NCBI GenBank assembly: GCA_029719485.1
Contig: CP120722.1
Location: 2,976,001 to 3,040,000 of the forward strand
Reading direction: 5' to 3'
Length of the DNA: 64,000 nucleotides
Origin: Kiritimatiellota bacterium B12222
GTDB taxonomy: Bacteria > Verrucomicrobiota > Kiritimatiellia > SS1-B-03-39 > UBA6053
The notes beneath the pieces are model-generated. The model was not told the origin of the DNA. It ran no database searches and worked only from the letters and a program-made list of their open reading frames with translations. The translations under genes were made by a program, and so were the position numbers. This document shows, one piece after another, positions 54,635-63,553 of the stretch (the stretch's first letter is position 1; every line of letters starts with the position of its first letter).

Positions 54635-55696
54635 CTATTTGTTCTGGGTCGTTTGCACATGCACACTTTCACCCTCTCTCCACACCGCCCCCACCCTCAA
54701 ATCATAGCGCTCAAGTTCTGAAGGGATATCCCGGATACTATTGTGAAGAAGGCTTTGAAGCAATCGCACTGCGGTGACTCCGATATGGGTATAATCCACA
54801 ATACTTCCCGCATAGGGTTCTGTTTGCGGATCGCCCTCTCGGGGCAGACTGAAACCCGCGAGTCCCAGTTCGTCCGGCACCCGATAGCGACTTCCTGCTA
54901 ACATTTTTTCAAATTCATGTGGCAGGGAGCAAATGACGGCATCGGGTCGGACACGTTCCAGCCAGTCCAGTGGAGACGCATGTTTATCCTCGTAGAGCCA
55001 TGGTGAAAGAGAGCCGACGTCTTTGCCTTCTACATGTAGACATTTGTAATAGGCCCCTAGATAACGATGATGTTTCCGTTCTTCGGAGATGCGCGAATTG
55101 CAGAAGCCAATGCGCTGATAACCGAGCGCTTTGAGATTACGATAAACCAATTCTAAATTCGTTTCATGACTGTTACCGACCCTGTGGATCAGCGGACGGT
55201 CAAAGTATTCTCCGATCACCACCCCGGAAAAGTGTTTCCATTCCAGGCAAAGCGAGGGACGGCGAATCGCGGCGAGGATAACCCCTCGAATTCCTCGGTG
55301 AAACAACATCCGGTTCAGGGTTCGTAATCCGGTATCGTCGTCATCCTCCGGAATTCTGAATAACGCAATTTTAAAGCCTTGGACATCGGCCTCTTTGCGT
55401 ATCCCTTGGAGGGTTTGCAACATGGAGGGAGGGAGATCTGCTTCTGGACGGTCCCAATCATGAAACACGGCCAGGGTCCCGTATTCTCCAGTGGGTCGGA
55501 TGCGGGTTCGATGCGCGATGAGTGCGGAAAGGGTTGGATCCCGACGGTATCCCATTTCTCCCGCGACTTCTTGGATGCGTAAACGGGTGGCCTTTTTGAT
55601 CCGGGGATCGTTCCGTAGCGCCAGAGATACGGTAGAAGGACTGACCTTCGCCCGTAACGCGATATCTTTCATGGTAATGTAATGGGAGTCTGGCAT
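54635..55696 (-). CDS. LacI-family transcriptional regulator
   Basis: A 353-residue LacI/GalR protein. The HTH is MKDIALRAKVSPSTVSLALR with hinge MGYRRDPTLSALIAHRTRIRP, similar to the other LacI protein of this window. The sensor domain is about 270 residues. It diverges from the PEP-CTERM gene at 55852 and lies upstream of the oligogalacturonate-lyase-like gene, which it probably regulates. Start 55696 is chosen over 55741, which adds non-homologous residues; 55672 is also possible. Confidence 0.88.
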   Translation of the reverse strand: MPDSHYITMKDIALRAKVSPSTVSLALRNDPRIKKATRLRIQEVAGEMGYRRDPTLSALIAHRTRIRPTGEYGTLAVFHDWDRPEADLPPSMLQTLQGIRKEADVQGFKIALFRIPEDDDDTGLRTLNRMLFHRGIRGVILAAIRRPSLCLEWKHFSGVVIGEYFDRPLIHRVGNSHETNLELVYRNLKALGYQRIGFCNSRISEERKHHRYLGAYYKCLHVEGKDVGSLSPWLYEDKHASPLDWLERVRPDAVICSLPHEFEKMLAGSRYRVPDELGLAGFSLPREGDPQTEPYAGSIVDYTHIGVTAVRLLQSLLHNSIRDIPSELERYDLRVGAVWREGESVHVQTTQNK

Positions 55697-55851
55697 GGTG
55701 AATCTCGGTTCACTTTCTCGCATATTTCCGCCCGTGAACAAGAAAATTCAATAGTATGAATTTTTTAGACATTGCGGGTACACCCACGAGGATGCAATAA
55801 AAAAAGAGACTACATAAATCTTAGAACCCTTTGTCCCACTGGAGTAACCCC

Positions 55852-56715
55852 ATGACCAATGTCCCCAAACTCATTACGCAGCTTTCCGTTATGCTCATTT
55901 GCAGCAGTGCGCCACTTTTCGCCACCGTGGTTTTTGACCTTAATGATGTGGTGCTGGACGGTGGTATCGGAGAAAACACCTTTATTACCCGCAATAGTGC
56001 CAGCGATGGTGGACTGGTGTACAATGGGGGCACGCCTTCCTTGACCTATAGTTTGAACGCTGCGAACGGATATAGTTATTTTTCCAGTAATTTCGATGCA
56101 CAGAGCCTGAGTAATGTTGGTGACGGGATTGAAGTCAGTTACAGCTTTACGCCCACCGGAGCCGGCACCTTTAAGAATCAAGAAAATGCGTTTCGAGTCG
56201 GCTTCTACGATTCCAAGGGCACCCTCGTCACATCCGACTCGACTTCGTCAGGGCAGTCGGCATTTAATGATGATAAAGGATATATGGCGCTCTATTCTCC
56301 GAGAATGGCCACGCAACCTAGTGATGAATTTTATCAGCGCACGGGCAGTAACAATAATCTCTGGACAAGCAGCACCCGAACCGCGGTCAGTGGATCTCCG
56401 GATCTGACCAGCCCCAGCACAGGGGCGGTCACCGGTCTATTCCGGGTGGAACTGATTTCGCCCACTTCGATTCAACTGACCTCTCAAATTAACGGTAGTG
56501 CTTCACAAAGCATAGTGGATCTCTCAGGATTGGAGACTTCTTTTGATATGGTTTCCTTTTTTGCCATGTCTGGAGGGGGGAGTCAGAGTTTGACCTTTGA
56601 TGAGATGACGGTCACTGTGATTCCTGAACCTTCGTCTTTGGTGCTGATCATGGGGGCTGCCGGCCTTTTCCTGATCTCTGGTGTCCGTCGTCGTAGTTTG
56701 AAAAGCCGCAAATAA
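55852..56715 (+). CDS. PEP-CTERM surface protein
   Basis: A 287-residue protein. The signal peptide is LSVMLICSSAPLFA. The middle is a beta sandwich and the end is IPEPSSLVLIMGAAGLFLIS with an Arg/Lys cluster. A GGAG site precedes the ATG. The oligogalacturonate-lyase-like gene begins 41 bases later on the same strand, so the two are probably one operon. Confidence 0.87.
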   Translation: MTNVPKLITQLSVMLICSSAPLFATVVFDLNDVVLDGGIGENTFITRNSASDGGLVYNGGTPSLTYSLNAANGYSYFSSNFDAQSLSNVGDGIEVSYSFTPTGAGTFKNQENAFRVGFYDSKGTLVTSDSTSSGQSAFNDDKGYMALYSPRMATQPSDEFYQRTGSNNNLWTSSTRTAVSGSPDLTSPSTGAVTGLFRVELISPTSIQLTSQINGSASQSIVDLSGLETSFDMVSFFAMSGGGSQSLTFDEMTVTVIPEPSSLVLIMGAAGLFLISGVRRRSLKSRK

Positions 56716-56756
56716 CTACAGCGCCCTCCCCCATAGTTTGAACAGGACTTTTGCAT

Positions 56757-57881
56757 ATGAACGTGTCAGCTGAACCACCGCAGTCACAAGTAGCCTCCCC
56801 TTGGGAAAATGTCCAGATTCAGCCCGTGGGGGCTCAACAGGCGCGGCATACGCTCCACAGTTATTTTGTCACTTCTCCGGAAAGTCCCAACGGAAAGTGG
56901 GTGGTGTTTTTTAGTTCCACAGACCCTGCCGGCGAACGCGGAGAGTTGATTCTACTGGACCGGCGGTCGGGTGAGGAGAACGTTCTGGTTACGGGACTTC
57001 TGACCGAGGATGCCCATCGGGGAGCCTGTCAGCAATGGGTCACGGATCGTTTTGTGGTGTATCATGATGGAACGGATGGACGGTGGACGGTTTCCGCGGT
57101 GGATGTGCTGACCGGAGAAACGCGGATGCTTGCACAAGACCGCCAACTAGGGTTTGGAGCTCAGGGGCATCCTTGGGTGCCGGTGTATGGTCAACACTGG
57201 AACCCTGGGGAATATCGGGACCTTCAGTTGGTTCATGTAGAGACTGGAGAAGTTCAGACGCCGGTCACCATCGGCGACGTGATCGACACCTATCCGGAAT
57301 GGATCGACAATCGATTCGGCACGGACGACCTCTGCATTTTTTTCCCGGTAATGAGTCCGGATGGGGAGAAGGTGTTTTTCAAAGTGGCACGACCGGGAAA
57401 CGGTCCCAGCTTTCGGGGAGGATCGGTAAGTGATCGCGAAGGCATGATTATTTTTGATCTCAAAACCCGGTCGTTTATCCGACTGCGAAAGGAATGGGGA
57501 CATCCCTCCTGGCATCCGAATGGCAATGGCATTTTGGAAAAAGGTAATTTTCTGATTTCGCTACCGGAAGGTGAAGAGTCGCGGTATTCGCAGACGGCCC
57601 CCAGCAATCACCCCACTTACCATCCCTCCGGCCGGTGCTTTGCCACCGATGCGGATCTGCGTCATCGGGAAAAGGATGGTGCTGGTAAATGGGGCATTTT
57701 CATTGGCAGCTGTGAAGTGGATCGCTGGTGGAAAATCGACGACTTCAGGAACGATGGCGGTGCCGACTCTTGGCGGCGGAATCATCCGCATCCAGTGTTT
57801 AATGCCGAGGGGAGCCGGCTGTATTACAATACCAATGAGGGGGACTGGACCCGGTTGAGGGTGGCAAGTCCCGTGAGTTGA
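56757..57881 (+). CDS. Oligogalacturonate-lyase-like beta-propeller
   Basis: A 374-residue WD40/TolB-type propeller without a signal peptide. Repeated blades (NGKWVVFFSS, MSPDGEKVFFKV, GHPSWHPNGNG, NHPTYHPSGRC, HPVFNAEGSRLYYN) bring several His residues into the centre. Oligogalacturonate lyases of this fold hold a metal by His residues and cleave unsaturated digalacturonate. The start at 56757 is ATG; a TTG six bases upstream is less likely. The exact substrate is inferred from the GH28 neighbour. Confidence 0.65.
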   Translation: MNVSAEPPQSQVASPWENVQIQPVGAQQARHTLHSYFVTSPESPNGKWVVFFSSTDPAGERGELILLDRRSGEENVLVTGLLTEDAHRGACQQWVTDRFVVYHDGTDGRWTVSAVDVLTGETRMLAQDRQLGFGAQGHPWVPVYGQHWNPGEYRDLQLVHVETGEVQTPVTIGDVIDTYPEWIDNRFGTDDLCIFFPVMSPDGEKVFFKVARPGNGPSFRGGSVSDREGMIIFDLKTRSFIRLRKEWGHPSWHPNGNGILEKGNFLISLPEGEESRYSQTAPSNHPTYHPSGRCFATDADLRHREKDGAGKWGIFIGSCEVDRWWKIDDFRNDGGADSWRRNHPHPVFNAEGSRLYYNTNEGDWTRLRVASPVS

Positions 57882-58378
57882 ATTGCGAAAAATAGGGGAA
57901 ATATTTTTGTCGCCAAAGGGCGCAAAAAAAACGCCGCCTCTATAACCCCGTTCTGAAACAGATCGTTGGGATGGGTATGTTCAAAATCAGGGACTTCGGG
58001 GGCGCAGCCCGGAATGGGTTTCAAGCCTTGGGCTTGTCCCAGCGCGCAGCGTATCTAAACAAAGGATGAATTTTTTATCCCGTCCTCCTCCCCTCTCCCG
58101 TCGGATCGGCCCCGCCGATCCGGCGGGAGAGAGAGGGATCCCCTTTCCTGAATCAGGAGTTCTGCGCGCGCCGGGACAAGCCCAACACTTGCCTAAAAAA
58201 ACACCCATTGCAGGTGTTTAGCTGAAAAAATCAATATCAGATAACAACGGTCTATTGCAGATTATATACAGCCCTAAAGTTACCTGCTAAGGTTATCTCA
58301 CATTAAAGACATTCCCTGTATTGGACGTTACAAGTGACCACTTACGTCCAGTATCGGATCAAAACAGGAACTCAGCTT
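57882..58378. other. Gene-free stretch before the tandem PEP-CTERM units
   Basis: Contains GC-rich inverted words (CCCGTCGGATCGGC, GATCCGGCGGGA at about 58095-58130) and the first copy of the conserved leader (58226-58378). No gene is supported. Its right part also has TTGCCTAAAAAAACACC, which pairs with the following GGTGTTT as a terminator-like hairpin at 58196-58220. Confidence 0.5.
58226..58378 (+). promoter_or_regulatory. Conserved leader, copy 1
   Basis: Closely similar to 59540-59692 and more distantly to 61034-61187. It contains TTACCTGCTAAGGTTA (inverted half-sites TACCT/AGGTTA) and, 40-50 bases later, TGGACGT paired with ACGTCCA across AAGTGACCACTT. It ends at the ATG of the PEP-CTERM gene at 58379. 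Confidence 0.7.
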
Positions 58379-59236
58379 ATGAAAAAAACGAAACCCACCT
58401 TCTCAATGAAACGAAATCTGATGCTCTGTTCGCTTTCCGTGCTTGGACTTGGCATTGCGCTAAATTCAGCGACCGTCACCGCCGCCATTATCGCCCAGGA
58501 TGATTTCTCCTACACGGTGGATGAAGACCTCAACACCCAGAGTGGAGGTAGCGGCTGGGGTTCCAACCAATGGATTGCCGAAACAAGTACAGCTGCGAAT
58601 GTCACCCTACAGTCCAAAGGGGCCCAGTTTACGGGCACCGATCCAGATTCTGTTAATTTCGCCTATCGGCAACTGGACAACGCCTACAGTGGTGACACGG
58701 TGTATGTCAGTTACACTCTGGAACTGGGACAAACGCCAGACTCGGATTTCTTTGCCCTCTGGTTGGATAACACTACAGATACCAATAATAACCACGGCTC
58801 ATCCCGCCTGAATACGGGTCTTGGAACCGCGGATGCTCTGTTTTCCAGGCTTCATTCAAATAAAATCGCTACCAATCCGACACCCGCTTCCGCTGACACC
58901 GCCTATAATCTCGTGGTGAGGTACTCGAAAAGCGTTTCAGGAGAGAGTGAGGTTTATAACACCATGAAATTTTGGATCAACCCAACGTATGACGATTTAA
59001 GTGGTCCGGGGGTCGGAGAGGTTACAAATTATTCTACGATATCAAATTTTTCCTATGTCGGATTCCGGGGGGCTGCCAATGAAGGCGGAGAAAGCTATTT
59101 CGTCGACGATCTGGTCTTGGCCACCGAATGGGGGGATGTGGTTGCGATACCCGAACCCGCAACCTGGGTGATGTTCATTTCCGGAATGAGTGCACTTTTT
59201 CTGGGTGTCCTCAGAGGTCGGAACAAAGCATCCTGA
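58379..59236 (+). CDS. PEP-CTERM surface protein, tandem unit 1
   Basis: A 285-residue protein. The signal is LGLGIALNSATVTAA. The mature part resembles a carbohydrate-binding beta sandwich (FSYTVDEDLNTQSGGSGWG at its start). The end is IPEPATWVMFISGMSALFLG with Arg/Lys. ATG 58379 lies within the conserved leader pattern TCAGCTTATGAA, which it shares with the next gene. Confidence 0.87.
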   Translation: MKKTKPTFSMKRNLMLCSLSVLGLGIALNSATVTAAIIAQDDFSYTVDEDLNTQSGGSGWGSNQWIAETSTAANVTLQSKGAQFTGTDPDSVNFAYRQLDNAYSGDTVYVSYTLELGQTPDSDFFALWLDNTTDTNNNHGSSRLNTGLGTADALFSRLHSNKIATNPTPASADTAYNLVVRYSKSVSGESEVYNTMKFWINPTYDDLSGPGVGEVTNYSTISNFSYVGFRGAANEGGESYFVDDLVLATEWGDVVAIPEPATWVMFISGMSALFLGVLRGRNKAS

Positions 59237-59330
59237 TGCTCGGCATGCATTTTCTCAGCTCCTCCGGAATTCTGGAGGGGCTTTTTTGGGATCAAATAAT
59301 GGGATTAAACCTATAAAAGTGCCCTTGTTC

Positions 59331-59480
59331 AGCACTACGATACAGTATGTGATGAGCTAATGGATATCATCAAATGGCTCCCGCAGTTGGAACTTTGGAG
59401 AACCGCTCGTTCTAGGCTCGGCTGGGCCCGTAGTTTCTTTAAAGCGACGGCAGAGAAGGTTGAATCAAACTTCTACTGCT
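59331..59480 (+). pseudogene. Decayed copies of the LamG PEP-CTERM gene and the araC 3' end
   Basis: At 59331-59400 the words ACAGTATGTGATGAGC and GCAGTTGG match the inside of the gene at 59693-60577 (about 60068-60130) with small gaps. At 59426-59470 the sequence TTTAAAGCGACGGCAGA matches the 3' end of araC (62300-62340, CGACAGAG) and the remnant at 60940-60975. No frame remains open. It is the relic of an earlier copy of the tandem unit. Confidence 0.65.
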
Positions 59481-59539
59481 ATTTTATTTAGGTTCAAAAT
59501 CTTTTAGGGAACCTTAGAAATTGAGGCATATTAGACTAT

Positions 59540-59692
59540 AAAATCAATATCAGACAATAACGGTCTATTACAGATCATATACATCTCTGAAGTTACCTGC
59601 TAAGGTTATCTCATATTAAAAAACCTTTTCTGTATTGGACGTTAAAAGTGACCACTTACGTCCAGTATCGGATCAAAACAGGAACTCAGCTT
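59540..59692 (+). promoter_or_regulatory. Conserved leader, copy 2
   Basis: About 85-90 percent identical by eye to 58226-58378, including GTTACCTGCTAAGGTTAT and the TGGACGT...ACGTCCA hairpin region. The last 40 bases before the ATG at 59693 are almost unchanged. Confidence 0.7.
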
Positions 59693-60577
59693 ATGAATAA
59701 AACGAAAACCACCTTCTCCGCGAAACGAAATCTGACGCTTGGTTTGCTTGCTGTATTTGGATTCGGCCTTACCCAGATGGCTACGGCCTCTACCTTGGTT
59801 TATTACCGCATGGGGGATGATACTTCTTTTGTGACCGACTCTTCAGGTAACGGGAATGATTTTACAGCTTTTAACGCGGTTCAGACTGTGATACCCGCTA
59901 CTGGAGATGGCAGTGCTTTCAGCAGTCCGATTCCACAAACCGGCGACAGCAATTCTTCGATGGCTTCCTTTGATGGTACACAAAACATGGCGGCGGCGGA
60001 CCCGTTCGGAAGCCTGACTAGCTTCACTGCTGAGGCGTATATTAACTTAAACAGTTACAGCGGTTCTACACAGTATGTGATGAGCCAATGGACAACGGCA
60101 TCAAATCAACGCAGTTGGGGAATTGGCGTGGCCGCGAGTGGAGGAACGGGTAGTGCCTCTGGTAACGAATTATATCTACTGATGGGCGAAGGCGTAGGAG
60201 GCTCTTCAGTCATCCCCTTGGGGTTGACGGTAACGTCTGGGACTGATTACTATATTGCGGTTGGATACGACGGAACGACAGGGACGAATGATATTCATTT
60301 CACCTACCAGAACTTGTCGACTGCGGGGAGTCTGGTGTCATCGACGATCTCTTCAGGCATTTCCACGGGTATAAATAATTCGAGCGCCACTTTCAGGGTG
60401 GGTGCGTATGGGTCGAGTGCCGGTAGCTTTTGGAATGGAGAGATCGATGAAGTTCGGGTTTCAGATACGATCTTGAATCAAAACGAATTACTGGCAGTGA
60501 TTCCGGAACCTTCTTCTTTAGCGTTGGTGGTCTTGTTTGGAGGTTTGTTTGTGGTGGGGATCCGCCGCCGTCGTTGA
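59693..60577 (+). CDS. LamG-type PEP-CTERM surface protein, tandem unit 2
   Basis: A 294-residue protein. The signal is LLAVFGFGLTQMATAS. The mature part is a concanavalin/LamG-like sandwich (YYRMGDDTSFVTDSSGNGNDF, TSFTAEAYINLNSYSGS, FWNGEIDEVRVSD; each quoted in part). The terminal signal is IPEPSSLALVVLFGGLFVVG with Arg-rich end. LamG domains often bind glycans. It shares its leader with tandem unit 1. Confidence 0.87.
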   Translation: MNKTKTTFSAKRNLTLGLLAVFGFGLTQMATASTLVYYRMGDDTSFVTDSSGNGNDFTAFNAVQTVIPATGDGSAFSSPIPQTGDSNSSMASFDGTQNMAAADPFGSLTSFTAEAYINLNSYSGSTQYVMSQWTTASNQRSWGIGVAASGGTGSASGNELYLLMGEGVGGSSVIPLGLTVTSGTDYYIAVGYDGTTGTNDIHFTYQNLSTAGSLVSSTISSGISTGINNSSATFRVGAYGSSAGSFWNGEIDEVRVSDTILNQNELLAVIPEPSSLALVVLFGGLFVVGIRRRR

Positions 60578-60582
60578 TTTAG

Positions 60583-60975
60583 GAAGTCGCTTGGATGGGT
60601 GCCTGAAAGTTCTGCTCTCATATCCGGGGGGGCCATGCAGTGAGAGAGCCGCCACTTTCAGGGCTCAGGAGGTTCTTATTCTTCAGATCCCGGCCCTGCG
60701 GACCGGGCTATGGAGAGTCACCCCGTTGGGGCTGAAGACATGTTGATTGGGGGGCAGTCGTTTCGAATTCTCCAAATCCCGACGCTTTGGCGGGCGGTGG
60801 AGGGGCATCCCGATGGGCTTGCGGACCTGTGGATCGGGGAGGGCCGTTGTGGAAAGACAACGCAAACGCGCAAAAGTCACAGGGGAAAAGTTTTCGCGTT
60901 TGTGGGCGCGCTGCCGGAAGCTGAGCGGGGTCAGTCATGCCGGTGCTTTCTGTAAAGTGACGGCAGATATGGATG
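60583..60975 (+). repeat. Downstream block, copy 1, with an araC 3' relic
   Basis: A roughly 390-base block also present at 61945-62330 with most bases conserved. It begins with a long imperfect hairpin (CTGAAAGT...ACTTTCAG at about 60603-60660, a likely terminator) and contains CCCTGCGGACCGGGC and GGGGCTGAAGACATG. Its last 90 bases match the 3' end of araC (AAAAGTTTTCGCGTTTG onwards) but have frame-breaking differences. No gene is intact here. Confidence 0.8.
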
Positions 60976-61033
60976 AATAAATCTCAGTTGTTGTATTTTA
61001 GGAAGATTTAGGATTTGAGCCTTTCTAGGCATT

Positions 61034-61187
61034 AAAATCAATTTCAGACTATAATTATCCATTTAAGATTATATACATAGGTAATTTTACCTGCTAAGGT
61101 TATTTATAATAATAAACCTAAACCCGTTCTGGACGTTAAATTCGACAGCGAACATTTAACAAAAAATCCATCCCCGGTATCTTCCTC
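61034..61187 (+). promoter_or_regulatory. Conserved leader, copy 3
   Basis: A more diverged leader. It keeps TTACCTGCTAAGGTTAT and GGACGTTAAA, but the hairpin here is GTTAAATTCG with CGAACATTTAAC (61136-61161): different bases with pairing retained. It ends at the ATG at 61188. Confidence 0.6.
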
Positions 61188-61940
61188 ATGATTACAAAAA
61201 TACATAAAACTTTCACAGCCACAGTCGCAGCCATCTTCCTCTCCTCTGTTTCAATGGCAGCGGTTGCCCCCATTACGGCGGCCACCTTTTCAGGTTCGGT
61301 TGCAGGTACGGTCACCGATCCTGTGTCTTTTACCTCTATAACAGTGGGAGGACAGGTGTATTCAAATTTGGAATATGGCACAGCTTCATATACCGGAACA
61401 CTTACTAATCAGTATTATTATACAGCTGGAGAAGATCCCGGTACGAATTTAGCGGCGTTAAGTAACAATATTCTTACAGATGGTATTTTAAATATTCCTC
61501 GATATCTTTCGGTAAATTTTGGGCGTGCGATAACGTCTGAGGATTTGATCTTTGTCACTGAGCTTGCATCAAATGGTGCAGGCGAAACCTTGGCCTTAGG
61601 TTTGATTGATTCAAGTAACGAACGTATTTCGGGCACAGCGGTTCTTTTTGGGGATGTGGGTGCTGGAGGCCCCGGTGATTTGTTTACGATGAACGTGTTG
61701 CGCAGTAGCGGTGATAATGACATAAACGGTGTAGGTGTACAAGGTTCTGGCATGTTCTTATCAGATTTTGGTAGTCCTGGTAGTACTGTTCCCTACGGGA
61801 TATATTTTTCAAACAGCAGTGAAAATGAATTAGATCCCTCAGTGGTTGGACTGGCCACGATTCCCGAACCTTCTTCGATTGCACTGGTATTGGTATTTGC
61901 AGGGGTGTTTGTGATAAGGGCTCGGCGCCGTCGTTGCTAA
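61188..61940 (+). CDS. PEP-CTERM surface protein, tandem unit 3
   Basis: A 250-residue protein. A signal (VAAIFLSSVSMAAVA) is followed by a beta-rich domain that differs from the two preceding ones, and by the sorting signal IPEPSSIALVLVFAGVFVIR with Arg cluster. The leader upstream and the block downstream are shared with unit 2, so the coding part has been exchanged or has diverged faster than the flanks. Confidence 0.87.
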   Translation: MITKIHKTFTATVAAIFLSSVSMAAVAPITAATFSGSVAGTVTDPVSFTSITVGGQVYSNLEYGTASYTGTLTNQYYYTAGEDPGTNLAALSNNILTDGILNIPRYLSVNFGRAITSEDLIFVTELASNGAGETLALGLIDSSNERISGTAVLFGDVGAGGPGDLFTMNVLRSSGDNDINGVGVQGSGMFLSDFGSPGSTVPYGIYFSNSSENELDPSVVGLATIPEPSSIALVLVFAGVFVIRARRRRC

Positions 61941-61944
61941 TCTC

Positions 61945-62330
61945 GAAAGTCGCTCAGTAGGAGCCTGAAAGTTCTGCTCTCATATCCACGGGGGGCCATG
62001 CAGTGAGAGAGCCGCCACTTTCAGGGCTCAGGATGTTCTACTCTTCCCTATCCCGGCCCTGCGGACCGGGCTATGGAGAGTCACCCCGTTGGGGCTGAAG
62101 ACATGTTGATTGGGAGGGCAGTCGTTTCGAATTCTCCAAATCCCGGCGCTTTGGCGGGCGGTGGAGGGGCATCCCGTCGAGGGTTGCGGACATGTCGACT
62201 GGGGGCTCGGTCAATTGTGAAACTAGGACTCCCCCGCACTAAAGTCACTGGGAAAAAAGTTTTCGCGTTTGTGGGCGCGTAGGCGGTAAGCGAGCGGAGT
62301 CATATCGGTGGCTTCTTTGAAATGGCGACA
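61945..62330 (+). repeat. Downstream block, copy 2, running into intact araC
   Basis: Homologous to 60583-60975, with the same hairpin (CTGAAAGT...ACTTTCAG) and CGGGCTATGGAGAGTCACC. It continues without a break into the 3' end of the intact araC gene from 62223, which is the likely source of the relics. Confidence 0.8.
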
Positions 62331-63164
62331 GAGTAAACTGGGAGTGCTGTACCCGGTTTTTTTAGCAATATCCACCACAGGTAAGCTGGTGGTCTCGAGC
62401 AAATGCTTCACTTTCTCCATGCGTACTTGCTTCACGTAATCCATCACGGTGATCCCACGATACTTACGAAAAAGACGACCCAGATGTTCACCACTCAACT
62501 GAACCTGCCACGCGATGGCACCCAAGTTTAATTTATGATGAGCGTATTGTTGAATGTGTTGGCAGGCGTGTTCTACAGAAGCCTCTCCCCGATGCGGCTT
62601 TAATGGCTTTGAAGATTCTTTTTCCTGATGCGGAGATTCAAACAATGGAGAAATCAGAGCGATACACAGTCCACTGATCCGCCACGGAGACAATTTCTCC
62701 CCTTGTTCCAATTCGATTTTGATCTGTTTGATTAGTTCCAAGCTTCCGAATTTGTTTAAGGCCTCCGGGAGGAGACGGATTCCCTTCATCCACGATCTCA
62801 CCTCTTGAAGAAAGTCATCCCCTTTCAGCGGGGCGGCCGTCATGTCCTGCGAGGGAGAAGCCTCTTTACGGACCTCTCTCATTTCAACTTTCAGAATGTG
62901 TATTTTCACTTCTTTCTCTGGAACCAACCCCGTGTAGGACAAGCCCAATGAAGGTCCCACCAACAGCGCATCCCCTTTCCTAATCTCAAACCGTTCCCCA
63001 TCAGAAGAAACCCCTATCAGGTCGCCCTCCAAAAAATAAACCACCCGATAAAAGGGCTCAGCTCGAACCCACATACTTTCGTTTGCGGGAATACTGGTCA
63101 GATGATCCGTCACTCTGCGTAACGGATCGAGAAGTTGTTTGTACTGATCTAATGTGCGACCCAT
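62223..63164 (-). CDS. AraC-family transcriptional regulator
   Basis: A 313-residue regulator. Residues about 20-110 form a cupin-type sensor with FEIRKGDALLVGPSLGLSY. The C-terminal 100 residues contain the two AraC helix-turn-helix motifs: LNLGAIAWQVQLSGEHLGRLF and VDIAKKTGYSTPSLLCRHFKEATDMTPLAYR (in parts). It faces the tandem PEP-CTERM units, so it is a candidate regulator of them. The last 30 codons lie within the duplicated block. Confidence 0.88.
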   Translation of the reverse strand: MGRTLDQYKQLLDPLRRVTDHLTSIPANESMWVRAEPFYRVVYFLEGDLIGVSSDGERFEIRKGDALLVGPSLGLSYTGLVPEKEVKIHILKVEMREVRKEASPSQDMTAAPLKGDDFLQEVRSWMKGIRLLPEALNKFGSLELIKQIKIELEQGEKLSPWRISGLCIALISPLFESPHQEKESSKPLKPHRGEASVEHACQHIQQYAHHKLNLGAIAWQVQLSGEHLGRLFRKYRGITVMDYVKQVRMEKVKHLLETTSLPVVDIAKKTGYSTPSLLCRHFKEATDMTPLAYRLRAHKRENFFPSDFSAGES

Positions 63165-63553
63165 TCCCGCTTACTACTCTGCGGCGTCACAAAATCAAGA
63201 TTAGAGCATATCCATCCATTAAAGAGGATCATGGCGAACCCATAAATTTAAGAGTAGACAGGTAACACAACCAGACCTCAGGCAAATAAAATTCGCTTCC
63301 ACGAGAAAACACTTCTGAACCAAAATTGAAGACCTCTTAAGAAATGCATCGAACCAGAGATGGAAGAAGCAACGCATGTCACAATCGGAAATACACATCT
63401 CCTCCGAAAAATATCCCATATCCCTTCATTCAGTTGAAATGAAATGAATTCCTTATTCATCTGGCGGTATTTCATATGTGAATAAAATTGTCCAAGGCTT
63501 GAAATCTCCACAAGTTTTTTAACGAACTTTCTCTAATTTACATGGATATTTAA
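63165..63553. other. Gene-free stretch
   Basis: The divergent promoter region of araC and the following lipoprotein gene. It is AT-rich to the right. Short frames on the minus strand at 63219-63511 lack any supporting feature and are not annotated. Confidence 0.4.

Noticed and set aside
58322..58350. GGACGTTA words in the PEP-CTERM leaders as integron attC boxes
   Set aside because: They resemble the R' box of attC, but the partner boxes are absent and the hairpin pairing is local, so a leader hairpin explains them better.
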